A stretch of 64,000 nucleotides of DNA from Artemisia argyi (taxonomy: Eukaryota; Streptophyta; Magnoliopsida; Asterales; Asteraceae): the NCBI GenBank assembly GCA_030686995.1, contig CM060691.1:58601338-58665337 (forward strand), given 5' to 3'. Position numbers and translations under genes: made by a program. The number at the start of each line of letters is the position of its first letter. The stretch's first letter is position 1. This document shows positions 1 through 11,457 of this stretch, piece after piece. The notes under the pieces are model-generated. The model worked only from the letters and a program-made list of their open reading frames with translations. It did no database searches and was not told where the DNA came from.

Positions 1-354
1 AATGTATTACACAAACAACTTTAAAATAAATGTTATTAGTTGCAATTAGAATAACTTAATAAAAAGAAAAATAATGAATTTTCAAATAACAATTAATCAT
101 TGGAAAAAAAAAGCCTAAATCAATCATGTAATCGTCGTCAATATCGTGTCCAGAAGCGTTCATCTGCTCAACTAATGTTGATGCCTTTGTCAATTTTGAT
201 ATTAGCTTTCTCATGTCACGAACACTGATTAGCCGACTTCCATGATAATTCTTAATTCAATCAATGAGCGATCCACTTTCATTTGCATCTGTAAATAATA
301 TAAACATAAAGACATAATCATTGGTTGAGCAAATACTACAAACAATAATATTAG

Positions 355-397
<43 letters not shown>

Positions 398-1062
398 ATG
401 GTTATTTGTTGGTTTAGTTTCATTTGTTTTGTTTGCAGTTTCCTCCGATGAAGATTTATCATTCATATTTGATACTTTTGTAGAATAGGTGCAGCAAAAA
501 AATTAGGGTTTCAAGAAGACAATTTGGTTTTCTTTTTATAATGTAAGTAAAAATATAAAACATATCTAAATCTAAAAATCATTTTTTAAAGAGAAAATAT
601 ACGCATATTAATATACAATATATTTTACTTTAAATACATTTAATGCTAACATAGAATTATAAACTAATTTTTTTAAGAAATATATTCTATATATCATTTT
701 TAATACAAAAAAAATACGAAAAATAAATTAATTGGTTATTAATAACAAACATGATAATTATAACTTCAACTAAACATGTGAATGACATAAATTAAAGATG
801 TAAGTTATAAATATATAATAAATGTAAATGCGTAGAATAAATTAATACATATGTGATTAAATTAATGATTGTAAATAGTACTCAAATATTTAACATATTT
901 AAACAAATTTAACGTTAGATAATTAATCGTATTGCAAACATTACAACTGTACCCAAAAAAAAAAAATAAAAAAAAATAATAATAATAATAATAAAACAAA
1001 AAAAAACATGATTCGTGCAAACCACAAAGCATTCCCGCCCATTGGGCGGGCCATGACCACTA

Positions 1063-1063
<1 letters not shown>
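1..1063 (+). mobile_element. Helitron-like element, 3' part (5' end outside window)
   Basis: The segment ends with a GC hairpin (CCCGCCC at 1034-1040, GGGCGGG at 1044-1050, loop ATT), nine bases, then CTAG at 1060-1063 followed by T. A short hairpin just before CTRR, with T as the next base, is the known 3' signature of Helitrons. The same hairpin and terminus recur at 10078-10107. The interior is AT-rich. On the minus strand about 110-250 there is a short coding-like stretch (with DIDDDYMIDLG) that I do not recognise. The 5' end lies left of the window, so size and autonomy are unknown. Terminus reading is fairly secure; family assignment is inference. Confidence 0.6.
359..396. repeat. (TA)n microsatellite
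   Basis: Uninterrupted TA dinucleotides, about 18 units, inside the AT-rich Helitron interior. Any reading frame here encodes only Tyr-Ile repeats and is not a gene. Confidence 0.95.

Positions 1064-1148
<85 letters not shown>
1064..1148. repeat. (TA)n microsatellite abutting a Helitron 3' end
   Basis: About 40 TA units begin within a few bases of the CTAG terminus at 1063. Helitrons insert between A and T, so a TA-rich target fits. The tract may have existed before insertion or expanded afterwards. Confidence 0.95.
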
Positions 1149-1150
<2 letters not shown>

Positions 1151-1472
1151 AATAAGATCAATCTTAAAGTTGTAAAAATAAGATCCAACTAAAATCTGAC
1201 AAGTGACACTCTCGTTAAAATAAAATAAAAATTTTTATTGATTACAACTAAAATTGTTAAAGTTCCGATGGTTTTCTTTTTTAAATTGACGAAACCAAGG
1301 TGATACACTTTGATTCGACACGTAATGTATCAAGTTAAGGTGATACACTTTGATAAATTATTAATTAGTATAATATACATTAGATTGTTACCATCTAATG
1401 AGTCGCATGTGGTGCAAGTAGTTAGTTCTAATACGTTTAATTTGTTACATATGTGTTGTACTATTTTTAGGT

Positions 1473-1652
1473 GACCTCCCTGTTCAGACTGTGGAACAAA
1501 GAACGTTCATGGTGAGATTTGGAAGTTTAGGTGTATTTATAGGGGCACCTAGGGTGCGTCTTTTGACGACTGGGTGGGGTAGTTTCGTAAACCAGAAAAA
1601 ATTTGTCGCTGGTCACAATGAAAGAAGAAGGTTTCACAGACGAGCAACTAGA
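1473..1652 (+). pseudogene. Auxin response factor (ARF10/16/17-type) B3-domain fragment
   Basis: The translation reads DLPVQTV, then, after a frameshift near 1509, GEIWKFRCIYRGT, then, after a second shift near 1548, LLTTGWGSFVNQKKFVAG and RRATR. This order matches the B3 DNA-binding domain of plant auxin response factors, and FVNQKK...VAG is typical of the ARF10/16/17 group. The piece begins right after a pyrimidine-rich TTTTTAG, which looks like an old 3' splice site. Two frameshifts and the lack of the rest of the gene (remaining B3, middle and PB1 regions) make it dead. It lies 150 bp upstream of an unrelated PABP fragment on the same strand, which suggests transposon capture. Identity is from motif recall. 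Confidence 0.75.
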
Positions 1653-1800
1653 GTCTTATATTAAGAATGTCTGAAACCTATTATTGCTCCCAAATGAAGA
1701 AGCACAATGGTCTGTATTATCCATGCCATCCCCGGTAGATGATAAGAATACAACAACCACAAACTCAGGGCTGTCACTTGATGATGTAAATAATATGAAA

Positions 1801-2257
1801 GAGGCAGTAGACAAATCACAGGGGCTGAACCTGTACATAAAAATTTGGATGATACAGTTGATGATGAAGGCTTGAAAGAGTTGTTTTCTTCTTATTATAC
1901 TATAACTTCATGCAAGGTTTGTGGGGTTTGAAAGCATCTTATTCTACCTAAACTTTAGCCTTGGAATTGGCTACGCTGAAATTTTCCGATTATTTCTAGT
2001 TTTATTTAACAGGTTATGCGAGATCCACTTGGAGCTAGCAAAGGGTCTGGTGTTGTTGCTTTTTTGATATCCGATGAAGCTTCTAGAGATGTAAGCAAAC
2101 ATCTCTTTAATCATTCTTTTGTTTCATCTCATTTTTTTATCTGAAGTATAAAACGCGAACTTCTTTTCTGTTCTTATAGCTATTTGAGATGAATGGGAAG
2201 ATGGTTGGTAGCAAGCCTCTGTATTTTGCACTTGCACAACGCAAGGAAGACAGGAGG
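1801..2257 (+). pseudogene. Poly(A)-binding protein fragment, RRM4 region, two introns kept
   Basis: Three exon pieces encode the linker and fourth RNA-recognition motif of a plant cytoplasmic poly(A)-binding protein. Exon 1801-1916 has QGLNLYIK, then LKELFSS and ITSCKV. Exon 2013-2090 has VMRDPLGASKGSGVVAF. Exon 2180-2257 has [20 protein letters not shown]. Introns at 1917-2012 and 2091-2179 have GT..AG ends. One A is missing in the A-run near 1840, shifting the frame within the RNP2-like motif, so it cannot be translated whole. RRMs 1-3 and the C-terminal MLLE domain are absent. Retained introns show a DNA-level copy, not a retro-copy. Confidence 0.85.
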
Positions 2258-3183
2258 TCTGTGTTTTTTGTGCTTTACTTATTCTTTTATCTATTTTAGC
2301 TCTCAGGTTGCTGCTCATCCTCCCTTGTGTTTTTGTGAATCCAACACTAAACTTTAAAGCTACCTTTGTGCCTTTTATAGGGTGTTTCGATTACTTAATT
2401 TCAGTGTGTATGGGCTTATTCCATATTTTGAATGAAGAAAAGCACTTTGAAGTATTTTTTTTTTAAATTCAATGGTTTTCAACTTTTAAACTCCACGAAT
2501 CGCATGATATTTTATATGAACTTTAGCTCTTCATTTTCCAATTACCTGCACCACATCTTCCTAATTATATATTGTATGGTCACAATTTAATTTTAGTGTA
2601 CAAATGCAAAGTATTGATGGAATTTCTCTAATAGTAAGGTTAGTGAAGTTGGATGTAGAAGTTCTTTATTAGCACCATCTGCTACTTCAGTTTGCATCCA
2701 GAAACTGGTGGAACTATCTATTGCTTCATTGTTGTCACCACACACCTCCATACAAAGCATTTGTAGGCAGAAAGGGTACTTATTACCCTGATTACCCATA
2801 CTCCATTTTTTGCAACGTCATTTTTTTCTGCAGCACAACATGACAATCTGATACTTAGTTTTAGAGGTGTCAAAATCGATTGGTAATTGGGTTGCTAGGC
2901 TAATGTGGGTTAAAGCCAAACAACATGGGTCGGTTTGGCCAACTCAACAACACATTTTGCATAAAGTTTTGTGTTTTGTAATTAGGTACAGTAATAAATA
3001 TGATCGCACATGTAATAAGTTTTACAATAATGAGATAATGCTTTATAGAATAAGACTGCTCAAATTTAAAAAAAATGTTACAAGTAGATGATAACAGATA
3101 TGGGTCTCAAGTCACATGGCTTAGGAACAAGACCAAATTAGTGTTGGTTGGTTCCATTAGATGAGTTGGACAAGCTTGCGTCT
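2258..3183. other. No gene seen; AT-rich spacer
   Basis: Intron-like AT-rich sequence between captured fragments. At 2863-2945 is an AGAGGTGTCAAAA...GGGT motif that recurs in reverse orientation near 46705-46733, a common dispersed plant repeat. No conserved coding motif was found on either strand. Confidence 0.5.
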
Positions 3184-3371
3184 TTAACAGAATATGTAGT
3201 ACATGTGATGCAGTCGTTGGGGATGCTAAACAGTATAGAAAAGACTTTAAGAGTGATTGGCATAACCAGAATTTGAAGAGAAAAACAAGAGAATTGCCTC
3301 CTTTTTCAGCAGAAGAATGCTTGGCCAATGTGGGATTGAGTAACTTAAAGAAATATATGGTATCACTATAA
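3184..3371 (+). pseudogene. C2H2-type zinc-finger protein C-terminal fragment
   Basis: An open stretch follows a splice-like CTTTAACAG and ends at TAA 3369-3371. It encodes CSTCDAVVG, then FKSDWHNQNLKRKTRELPP and AEECLANV. A Cys-x2-Cys pair followed by K-S-D-W-H and NLKRK resembles the C2H2 zinc fingers of REI1/ZNF622-type ribosome-biogenesis proteins, but I cannot assign the exact family. The position expected to hold the first His reads Asp, so the finger is probably broken. No upstream exons of this gene are recognisable nearby. It lies in the same orientation as the ARF, PABP and FTSH-like fragments. Confidence 0.45.
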
Positions 3372-4448
3372 GAAGTGTGAAAATGTCTTTTGTATATTTG
3401 TAAAAAGTTTAGTAATTATGTAATGCGACGATAACGGGTCAAGACAGATTTGTGAGCAACTTGAGTGACTGTAATTGAGCCGCCATGGGTTGGGTTAGAC
3501 TAAGTGACATGCTAATGTTTTTTTTGCCCATTTTAGAATCTATTTTCGCTAATTGGTTGTGTTCAGTTCATTCAGAAAGTACTTACAAACTAAACATGAG
3601 GAACGATATATCATTCTTACCTAAGATTCATATAATCAAAATTACTACGGTTAGAAATAATATTTCATTACAACAGGTGCTACCCAAACTGTCAGCAAGG
3701 AGAACCTACTTAGACGATTCATTGCTGGTAACTGAACGGATGCTGGCAACATATTGTATTGGACTTCTATTGGCTCGCCGTGTTTTGAAAACACTTGAGA
3801 TGGAACAAGAGTATCTAGAAAATGTTGAGGTATTCAAATCGTTTATCACTTTCTTGAATCTCAAAATTATGTGGGTTTATGTTAATTGAGAAATTATATA
3901 ATGATGATGTAGACAAGAACCTAAAAGCTATCCCAAACACCCTCTAAGGTGATGTTTGAATCAAGTTTTTCTGAAAATGGTGTGTTAATGAAATTAATAA
4001 AGTTCTGTGAATTGTCAATTTGTCGAGGCATTACTTTCTGCTAACAAAAGTTTCTGCTTCCAACCCATTGATAAATTGAATGTCATTAATGCGTTTTTTG
4101 TACTGAACCATTTTATTTCGTTGTAGACAGATAATAAATATGAAGAATTTAGTGCCATCTGAAGAGACTAAAGATATAGATGGTGAAATTTTTCAGCTTA
4201 AGCATTAGAAGCAGCAGGATGGAGATTTAGAGAATCTTTGTCCTCTGAATACTGGTCGTTCTAAACCACTTCCCACTGTTGGTAATTCATTGATGCAGCA
4301 TGTATGCTATTCATATTTTTAGTATCTATGTCAATTATTTTGCTTTCTAAGCTACCATTGCTACATACATTTTAGATAAGTAATACAAATTCACTCTGTA
4401 TAATATATGTCCAAGTCGCCTCACTCCTAGAAATCGATTTATTTACGC
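3372..4448. other. Captured-DNA spacer with unrecognised coding-like pieces
   Basis: Includes two short stretches that read open over tens of codons: 3676-3830 (with LARRVLKTLEMEQEYLEN) and 4130-4310 (with NLVPSEETKDIDGE, one stop). They may be exons of further captured genes, or of the gene represented at 4449, but I could not name them. Confidence 0.35.
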
Positions 4449-4918
4449 AGTTTTAAGAAACAAGATGAGGTTGTTTTAATGGCTACAACTTGAAATCTCA
4501 AACAAATTGACAAGGCTTTACAACGTCCTGGTCAGATGGACATAATATTTCATCATCAGCTACCAACACAAGCTGAAAGGGAGAGAATACTTCAAAATGC
4601 CTCAAAAGAAACTATGGATCCTGATCTTATTGATTATGTTGACAGGCAGAAGGTACATGATTTCATTCAGTCATTTTATCATTGCAACTGTTTTTTACTA
4701 CTCTAATTATTTTGTTCCAGTATCATTTAAATATATGGGATAGAGTTAAATATAAACAAAAAAATTATTCTTTGGATAAGAGAATATTATGAACTGAAAA
4801 TACCCTTGAATTTGATGGGATAAGTTTTTTTCCGTAGAAATATGTTTTAGATTATGAAAAAACAAAGTCGATTCTTTTGAGTAATCGTAGCGTTCTTGAA
4901 AAGATGGAGACTAAAGCC
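4449..4918 (+). pseudogene. FTSH12-like AAA-protease fragment (two exon pieces)
   Basis: The piece at 4449-4652 encodes QDEVVLMATT, a TGA where the family has Arg, then NLKQIDKALQRPGQMD, FHHQLPTQAERERIL and KETMDPDLIDYVD, ending at a GT donor. This is the second region of homology of the AAA domain in chloroplast FtsH-type proteins. The wording is closest to the FTSH12/FtsHi group as I remember it. A second piece at 4837-4918 encodes DYEKTKSILLSNRSVLEKME, matching the C-terminal helix of the same group. The Arg of the RPGR motif reads Gln, and the Walker A/B and metalloprotease parts are missing. In-frame stop plus truncation make it a pseudogene fragment. Confidence 0.7.
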
Positions 4919-7900
4919 AAGGTGTCATGGTATTTTCTTTGCGATTTTACTATCATAGCATACATAGATATTGTGACTACATGAAGGCAGAATAATGTAA
5001 ACATTGCAATGCAGCAGCAGCCTCAAAGCAACTCAAAGGAAATTATCATTGGCTCTTTGATGGTTAAGGCAAGGAATCCTGGATACAAAAAGTAAAACCA
5101 GGGATTAGGACAGGGAGAAGATGGTTGATACTTATGGCGATCATCACGATACAGGTACATTGCTGAACCTTATAAGTGGTAAAATTGGTGTCGGGGCGTG
5201 TTTGCTAACGGATCAAAATAGGTTGTGTTGACCCGAAAGTGCTCATTAGCTGTATATTTTTTTCATTTATTAATAATTAGTCCATCGACTATGATAACTA
5301 AACTACGAAATTAAGGCATAGAAGTTCGAGCACTATGGTATCTTCAAATCTTATGTCAAGTGGTCCGGGTTATGGAATTAGCTGGCTGAGAATGGTCTTC
5401 CACCAGAGGTACTTATGGATTTAATATCATATTCATGTATATATCTTCTTCTATAGCTATTCTATACTATGTTAAATGGCGTATTAAATGGCGTATTAAA
5501 CTCTTTTTTGTGATATATAGGGACCTTAGGATATCATTATATTGCAGGTGTATAATGATACCAGAGACAACATAAGTAGCAAAAAAAAATTCAGTAAAAA
5601 AACTTTCACGGATACTTATACTTGATACAGATCTGAAACTATTCTTTTCCAACGGTAGTTTTTAATTTGGCGGAAAATATTGAGAACCATACATTATTTT
5701 TATTCCTAAGGTGCATCAGTTGAAGGGATGCTAATGCCAAATTTAACTACCGGAGTGGCTCTTTCTTAAAGCATAGACTCAGTATGCTGCCAATGCAATC
5801 ACAGTTGCAGCAGCTCCAACTAATCCAACAAATATTGTTATTTAGTTTTAGAAATTTTAATATATGAGACAACAACACTTTGCCTATCTTTGAAATGCAT
5901 TATTCATACGCGTTCTCTTGACCTGCTTTAAGGCATGCATGATATCTCGAATACTAAAGTTATTGTTCAATAATTATTGTTGGTATATGTATGTCTGAGA
6001 ATTAGCTGTAATTACTCATTAGTGAGGGCACGTTATCCAGCGTAATTTGTTCAAAGATTATTGCGAGTATAGTCTAAGTTGTTATTTGTATGGCCAACAG
6101 GTTTACCTTTTTATTCATTTTTTAGGTATGACTGCCCGTTGCAAAATGTATATGATATCTCGCGAGGACCCGGACAGTTGCAAAATGTACCTACAATTTC
6201 GAGGGTCCATAATGGTTGTGCACAATCATTACCCGCAGGTAAAAGATCGTGCATTTTCAGTCGTCGTTGAACATGTGTATCATGAATATATAATTATATC
6301 TATATTGTTAAGCATTATTCAACTTCTATTGGACTATTTATTCATTCTCTTATTCAGATATGCCTGGGCAAACAGGAACCGCTCCCACCACTTAAGGTAA
6401 TTTCATTACTTATGAATGACCACTGTTAGTAAAAAGGTTACAACTAAGACTTGGATTACCGTTGTCGTTTTAGGTTTTAGCGATGAAAATACATGTCTCA
6501 CTCTTTTATCAGGTAATCTCATAACCAAGAGTCATATTTTATGCCCATATAGTGTCAGTTAATTAAATAAATTCTTAACGATCATCAACCTATTCTAATT
6601 TGGAGGTCGCTGCATCATGGAGGGCTACTCACAAAGTTAGCGACACGAATAACGTACAATTTAGAGTTATAGACTATTTGTAAAACATATACCCAAAACA
6701 TTACACAAACACTAAGCTAAAACAAATGCGAAAAACACCCACCGCATTAACCGACGTAAACTCGCGAGTTATTTTAATGCCATGATTATCTCCTTTTACA
6801 ATGTAACTTTTGGGGATTTTATGTTACTGAAATTGATTATCTCATTTGAATTGATCATCTCATCTTGATAATTGACAATCACATATTAAATTTTACATTT
6901 TCTAATTTATATATGTATGCTTATTCAGTGACAGGTCGATCTACGTATTCAACTTCCGTGTGATCTTAATGGAGCATTGTTCTATAAATGTTAACATTTA
7001 TTTAATGGAGCATTGTTCTATAATGTATGTTTATTCAGGGAGGTTGTTTGGTCTCGATATGGTTGTTTGGTCTCGATATGGAGATAAAGTCGATTGGTTT
7101 GGCTGACTTAGCAGTATCAAATGAAGTTGTTGCACTATATGGGTATGACATCACAAGACTTAATGATATATAGGTGTTTAGAACAAAATATAATTGCAAC
7201 CATTCATTATCAAGAAATGTGTTTGTTAGTGGATCGCTTTTACATTGAAATATCTCATATATCGAGATTATTTTTTTCCGATGATTCATATATCTCATAT
7301 AATTGCAACCATTCATATATCGAGATTATTAGCCCTTTCTTTTAGTGAGGTTATAATAGCACTCTACTTTCTTATTTAATATTTCATACTTTTTGGCAAT
7401 ACAAGCTGATATAACTTTTATTTTCTCATATTGAATGAACATTTATTTATTTTCGTACTTAATGCATTGAATAAATATATGTGTATAACTTATTTTCCTA
7501 AACTTATTTTTCTTCAACGATATCCATATTGTTTGAACATTTTTTACCCGCCTTCTCTTTCTATAGTAAAATATATTTACGGGACTCCATGGGCTGAGCT
7601 TTTTGGCAACCTTTCAGGTAACAACTTCTGTTCTTCACGGGCTATTTTTCTTCGTTTCGCTTCAAGATGAAGATGGAAGTTTTGTAAGTAATTCCTTTAC
7701 AAGTTACAATACATAAATAATTGTCTTATCGTTTGGCATATACCCGCATGTTGGATATGTAGATTTGACAATACGATATTCCAATCCTTAGATGACTGCC
7801 ATCTTTGTTTCATTAATATAACACTAATAGCAGCGAACATCAACCTAATTTAACTTTATTGCAAAGTTGGAAGCCAAATACTATTTATGCTATATAGGCC

Positions 7901-8349
7901 CATAAGCAAGCTTAATAAGCTAATCCAAAAGTATTTTTTGTAGCTCATGTACAAAATGTATTTGCCCTTTTATACTTTGATTGAAAGCTTTTAGTTTGGT
8001 TAATAAACGTGTGCTTAGGTGGTGTTTGTTCATTTGGTATCACAACTTGCTCATGGTCACACACCGTTCTCAAAGTTTCCACCCATGAAAGTAATTGATA
8101 TCGATTTTTTCATCTGACCATTGTGTTAACAAATGTTTTTACTCAAATACAAGATAATATTTTTCCCATTTAAGACTTGAACCAATAATGAAAAGTAACG
8201 ACTTCAGTGGCTTGGGTCTAGCGTGAAGTATTAATGCATTAAGTGAGAATTTTTAACGAAAATATTGATGAAGTGCAAATTGTCATCTCTTATAGTAATC
8301 TTTTATGCAATGATTTTAATGGAACATGGTGAAGATAATTTAGTCCAAA
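4919..8349. other. No identifiable gene; AT-rich captured or transposon DNA
   Basis: Contains short open stretches without recognisable motifs (6125-6245, 7030-7125, 7575-7660) and local duplications, for example a TTTAATGGAGCATTG phrase repeated at about 6965 and 7003 and GGTCTCGATATGG repeated at 7050 and 7070. The pieces near 6125 and 7575 begin or end at splice-like sites and may be further exon fragments, but nothing supports a name. Confidence 0.4.
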
Positions 8350-8380
8350 CGAGCGGGGTAGCCCGCGCGTTGCTGCGGGA
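8350..8380 (-). mobile_element. Possible Helitron 3' terminus (minus orientation)
   Basis: On the minus strand a GC-rich imperfect hairpin (CCCGCAGCAACGCGCGGG, plus 8362-8379) is followed by CTACCCCG and CTCG at 8353-8350, then T. This looks like a Helitron 3' end in which CTAG has mutated to CTCG. The body would run to higher coordinates, perhaps to about 9530. No convincing 5' TC end was found. Confidence 0.35.
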
Positions 8381-10077
8381 GTGTCTTGATGTGTTTTTGG
8401 TGTGACGATGTATAGGTTTGTTTGTTTTATTTAGTTTATAAGTAAAATGGATCATATGTTTTATAGTACGTTGGTTTCTCATATAGAAAGAGCTTTCCAT
8501 TCTTTTCGACGTCATCCTTCCGCATTGGCATCGAGTGGAGTGCCACAATCCAATTCAAATATTTTTTTTATCGTTTTTTCTATGTTTTGTGTTTTGATTT
8601 GATAATTTTTTTTATGTATACAATTTTATAAATTAATGTGCAGCAAGTGAATATCTATTTTTTTTTAAGTAGTTGTTATTTGTTTTTGGTATTGGGTTTT
8701 ATGTAAGATGGCCCAAAAATTTTTTTTTGTCAATTGTTATTGGGCTATAGGGTGTATGTTTTTTTTTTAAGTGGCCCTTTTGTTTGTACACTTCTGCACT
8801 TGTTAAATAATATATCTTCTAGTAGCCATCCTTTTAATGCCACACACACATACACTTTTCACTCTTTCTCTCTTCTCCCACACCGCCGACCACCTCCACC
8901 GCCGGCCTCCGGCCACCGGAAAATATTCCGGCCAAAAATATTTTCTTCCACCATCTTGTAGATCGGGTCGTGTACGTTCCGGAAGTACGGACCGATCGTC
9001 ACAAAACTCACCCGAACACCCCTTTTGAACCACCACCGTCGACCACCATAACACCACTACGACTCCACCATTTTTCCACCACTTTCCCACTATTTTTCTA
9101 GTTGTTTGCTGGGTAAAATTATCACCCAAAACCCTTTATATCTTTTGTTTTTAATTTTTGAATTTCGTATATATTTTTATTATTTCAAAATAATATGAAA
9201 AATTTATTTTATGTTTAGAATAATAAATAAATGAGTGGTCACTCACTATTTTTGAAAAATATAAAAGTTTTGCATTTTTTTATATATTATTTATTTTTAA
9301 TCCGAAAATTAATAAATATTTATGTTTTTATTTATTTATTTCCGTATTAAATTTTATTTATTTAAAAAAATATGAAATTTTTATTTTAAGTGTGGAATAT
9401 AACTAAAAAAAAAATAAAAAAAAATTGGGTACTGTTTTGCACTGTAGCAAACGGAAAAAAAAGGTGGGCACTGTTCTGCACTGTAGCATGAACAGTGCAC
9501 CCACACTCACAAACACCTCATGCCTTTTAGAATATATATATAATTAGCCAAATAGCTTTGATGTAATATGATTGCAATGTATGTTTTCTTTTTATATTTT
9601 TATAAGTTACCATGGGCTTGGTCTAAATAATTATTTGTGCAAAATGATGACGAATTAGGAAAACAAAAGTTGATCAAGTTCCAACTCTTGAAATACATAT
9701 ACAAATTTATTTGAGATATATTGAACGAATGTATCTTAATGCAATGTATGGTGTTTTGCTGGCGACTAATGGATCACTTGATTCCATATAAATTAATCTT
9801 CAACCAATGCAATATAGTTTTACATGTAAAACATTTTTATGTGTTAAGAAAACTTTATTTTGGTACTTAATTTTATCTTTGAACCAGTGTTGATTGTAAG
9901 GAGTTTATAAAAAGATATTCATCTTCATGGTTGTATGCGTATTTTAAAATTTAGTCTACTTTTTTTTCTTTCTCTTTTTTAATCTTTGAACAAATGATCA
10001 ATTTCCGCTATTTATTTTTTTAGCACATAATACATATGGGTCAATAAACCAAATATGTGAACGATATTATAAGTCAT
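8381..10077. other. Transposon-derived non-coding sequence
   Basis: No gene. 8876-9070 is CCACC-rich and gives Pro/His-rich or Gly/Val-rich open frames by composition alone. At 9428-9500 the phrase ACTGTTYTGCACTGTAGCA occurs twice and is followed by AACAGTGCAC, making a partly inverted repeat. The remainder is AT-rich. Confidence 0.5.
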
Positions 10078-10106
10078 GCCCGCCCATTGGGTGGGCTTTG
10101 AAACTA

Positions 10107-10107
<1 letters not shown>

Positions 10108-10157
<50 letters not shown>
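10108..10157. repeat. (TA)n microsatellite at the second Helitron 3' end
   Basis: About 25 TA units start at the base after CTAG 10104-10107, repeating the arrangement seen at 1064. Confidence 0.95.
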
Positions 10158-10161
<4 letters not shown>

Positions 10162-10283
10162 GACTTTCTTGCGAAAATCATTTTATCTGCGAGAACTGAG
10201 AGAACCACAAAAAACATACATGTACGCCTTCAATAATTGTAGTTTTGCACATATGTTCTAAAAACAACATATATGTTTAAAAA

Positions 10284-10286
<3 letters not shown>

Positions 10287-10361
<75 letters not shown>
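10287..10361. repeat. (TA)n microsatellite, left edge of minus-strand mosaic
   Basis: About 37 TA units. Immediately to its right the minus strand has a perfect 8-bp hairpin (CCCACTTT, AAAGTGGG, plus about 10391-10412). That could be a transposon 3' hairpin, but no CTRR follows it cleanly. Confidence 0.9.
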
Positions 10362-10363
<2 letters not shown>

Positions 10364-10799
10364 TTGGTTCATGAAAAAAGCCCACTTTGGTAGAAAAGTG
10401 GGAAAAGTGTACAAATCACACCCTCCCATCTCCCCTCATTTTTCCCCAACTATGGCCTCATTGTAACTTTTTTCATTTTATAGGGTGTTTTTCCCATTCC
10501 CTTCTTTTTGTCCAGGGGCCTCTTTGTAACTTTTCATCTTTTTTCCCGTTGTTCATAATATTGTCCACGTTCATTAATAATTTCAATTGTCTATTATTTT
10601 TCTACTTATTATTTACACGCAACACATTATTACATCACAAAATATGATATAAATATTTTTAGTACATGTATATCTAAATCTATATCTTTACGTCACATAA
10701 TACATTATTAAGATGCTGATGACTCAAAATACCATATACGAGTATATCGTTTTTATACATTTGATCTTTACGTCACAAAATACACCTCGTAACCGTGCT

Positions 10800-11120
10800 C
10801 TCTTATGCTTTTTAATTGGGTTGGAAGCAATCCCGACCACCATCCTCCCAAGAGCAAGTTTATTAACTACTTTAGCCTCAAATCCCGAGCATGCCACTGA
10901 ACCAGAAATACGATCTTCAGAGCACGCGAGTTCAAGTTCCTGAAGGCAGTACTTAGAAAGCTCGTTAGTAGTATATGATGCATCTAACCATGATGCGATA
11001 AAAGCGAACAGAACTCCTAATCAAACTGCTCCATCCCTCAATGCTCAAGTAAGTGTGTTAGCTGTATCAACATTCTTTGTGAACACACCAGCTGCAAGTC
11101 CATACTTTAAGGCGAGGAAT
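10800..11120 (-). pseudogene. Unrecognised coding-like fragment
   Basis: On the minus strand the stretch reads open over many codons in locally consistent frames, with SWVARPGQRSRPQRYEF and KYGLAAGVFTKNVDTAN upstream, then LFAFIASWLDASYTT, and LGRMVVGIASNPIKKHKRA near the left end. It looks like exon sequence, with basic and hydrophobic segments, but I do not recognise the family. A stop lies between the two upstream parts. It lies downstream (minus sense) of the dehydrogenase fragment and may belong to the same captured set. Confidence 0.35.
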
Positions 11121-11236
11121 TCATATCTTTGAGGCCGCGACCTCTGCCCAGGTCTAGCTACCCATGACATTTTATGTCGTCTAACAAAATCAAGATACGA
11201 AGCTCCTTTTCCCATTTCTGAATAGCCACAACTTTA

Positions 11237-11345
11237 TTATCTATATGAATTTAAACTGTTATCATCCTTTAGTAATGAAGCTGTTACAGGTTTTCTTTTT
11301 TGCTCTTTATCTGATGAATCGGGTTTTGGAGGAGTGCCTGCCTGT
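11237..11345 (-). pseudogene. Short unrecognised exon-like piece
   Basis: Minus-strand reading gives AGTPPKPDSSDKEQKRKP and TASLLKDDNSLNSYR before a stop. It is hydrophilic and linker-like. No family identified; listed because codon usage and flanking splice-like sites resemble an exon. Confidence 0.25.
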
Positions 11346-11457
11346 GAAATATTCCTTGTGATTTCAAAGGTGTAAAATAAAAACAAATATAGTTTTAAAA
11401 AGTGTAACTGTATTAAAACGTTACCTGATTTGGGTGCCAAACATCCTTGTATATATG

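Larger units (their letters stand above)
1149..10107 (+). mobile_element. Candidate gene-fragment-carrying Helitron (3' end at 10107)
   Basis: The right end has an 8-bp hairpin (GCCCGCCC 10078-10085, GGGTGGGC 10089-10096), then CTAG at 10104-10107 followed by T, matching the terminus at 1063. Between the two termini are fragments of at least four unrelated plant genes on the same strand, with introns still present: ARF, PABP, a zinc-finger protein and an FTSH12-like protein. Capture of intron-containing fragments is established for Helitrons. No 5' TC terminus was identified. The left limit given is simply the end of the (TA)n tract and could be wrong, and other elements are probably nested inside. 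Confidence 0.45.

Noticed and set aside
915..1151. Open frame made of Tyr-Ile repeats (also at 10076-10261 and 24853-25074)
   Set aside because: Direct translation of (TA)n microsatellites; no non-repeat domain.
5461..5481. Helitron 5' end (TCTATACTATG)
   Set aside because: The base before it is T, not A, and nothing else supports an element start; probably chance in AT-rich DNA.
8803..9129. Val/Gly/Trp-rich and Pro/His-rich open frames on both strands
   Set aside because: Caused by CCACC-type composition; no conserved motif and no gene structure.
10391..10412. Helitron 3' hairpin for the minus-strand mosaic
   Set aside because: The hairpin is perfect, but no CTRR followed by T lies 8-12 bases after it, so I did not use it to set a boundary.
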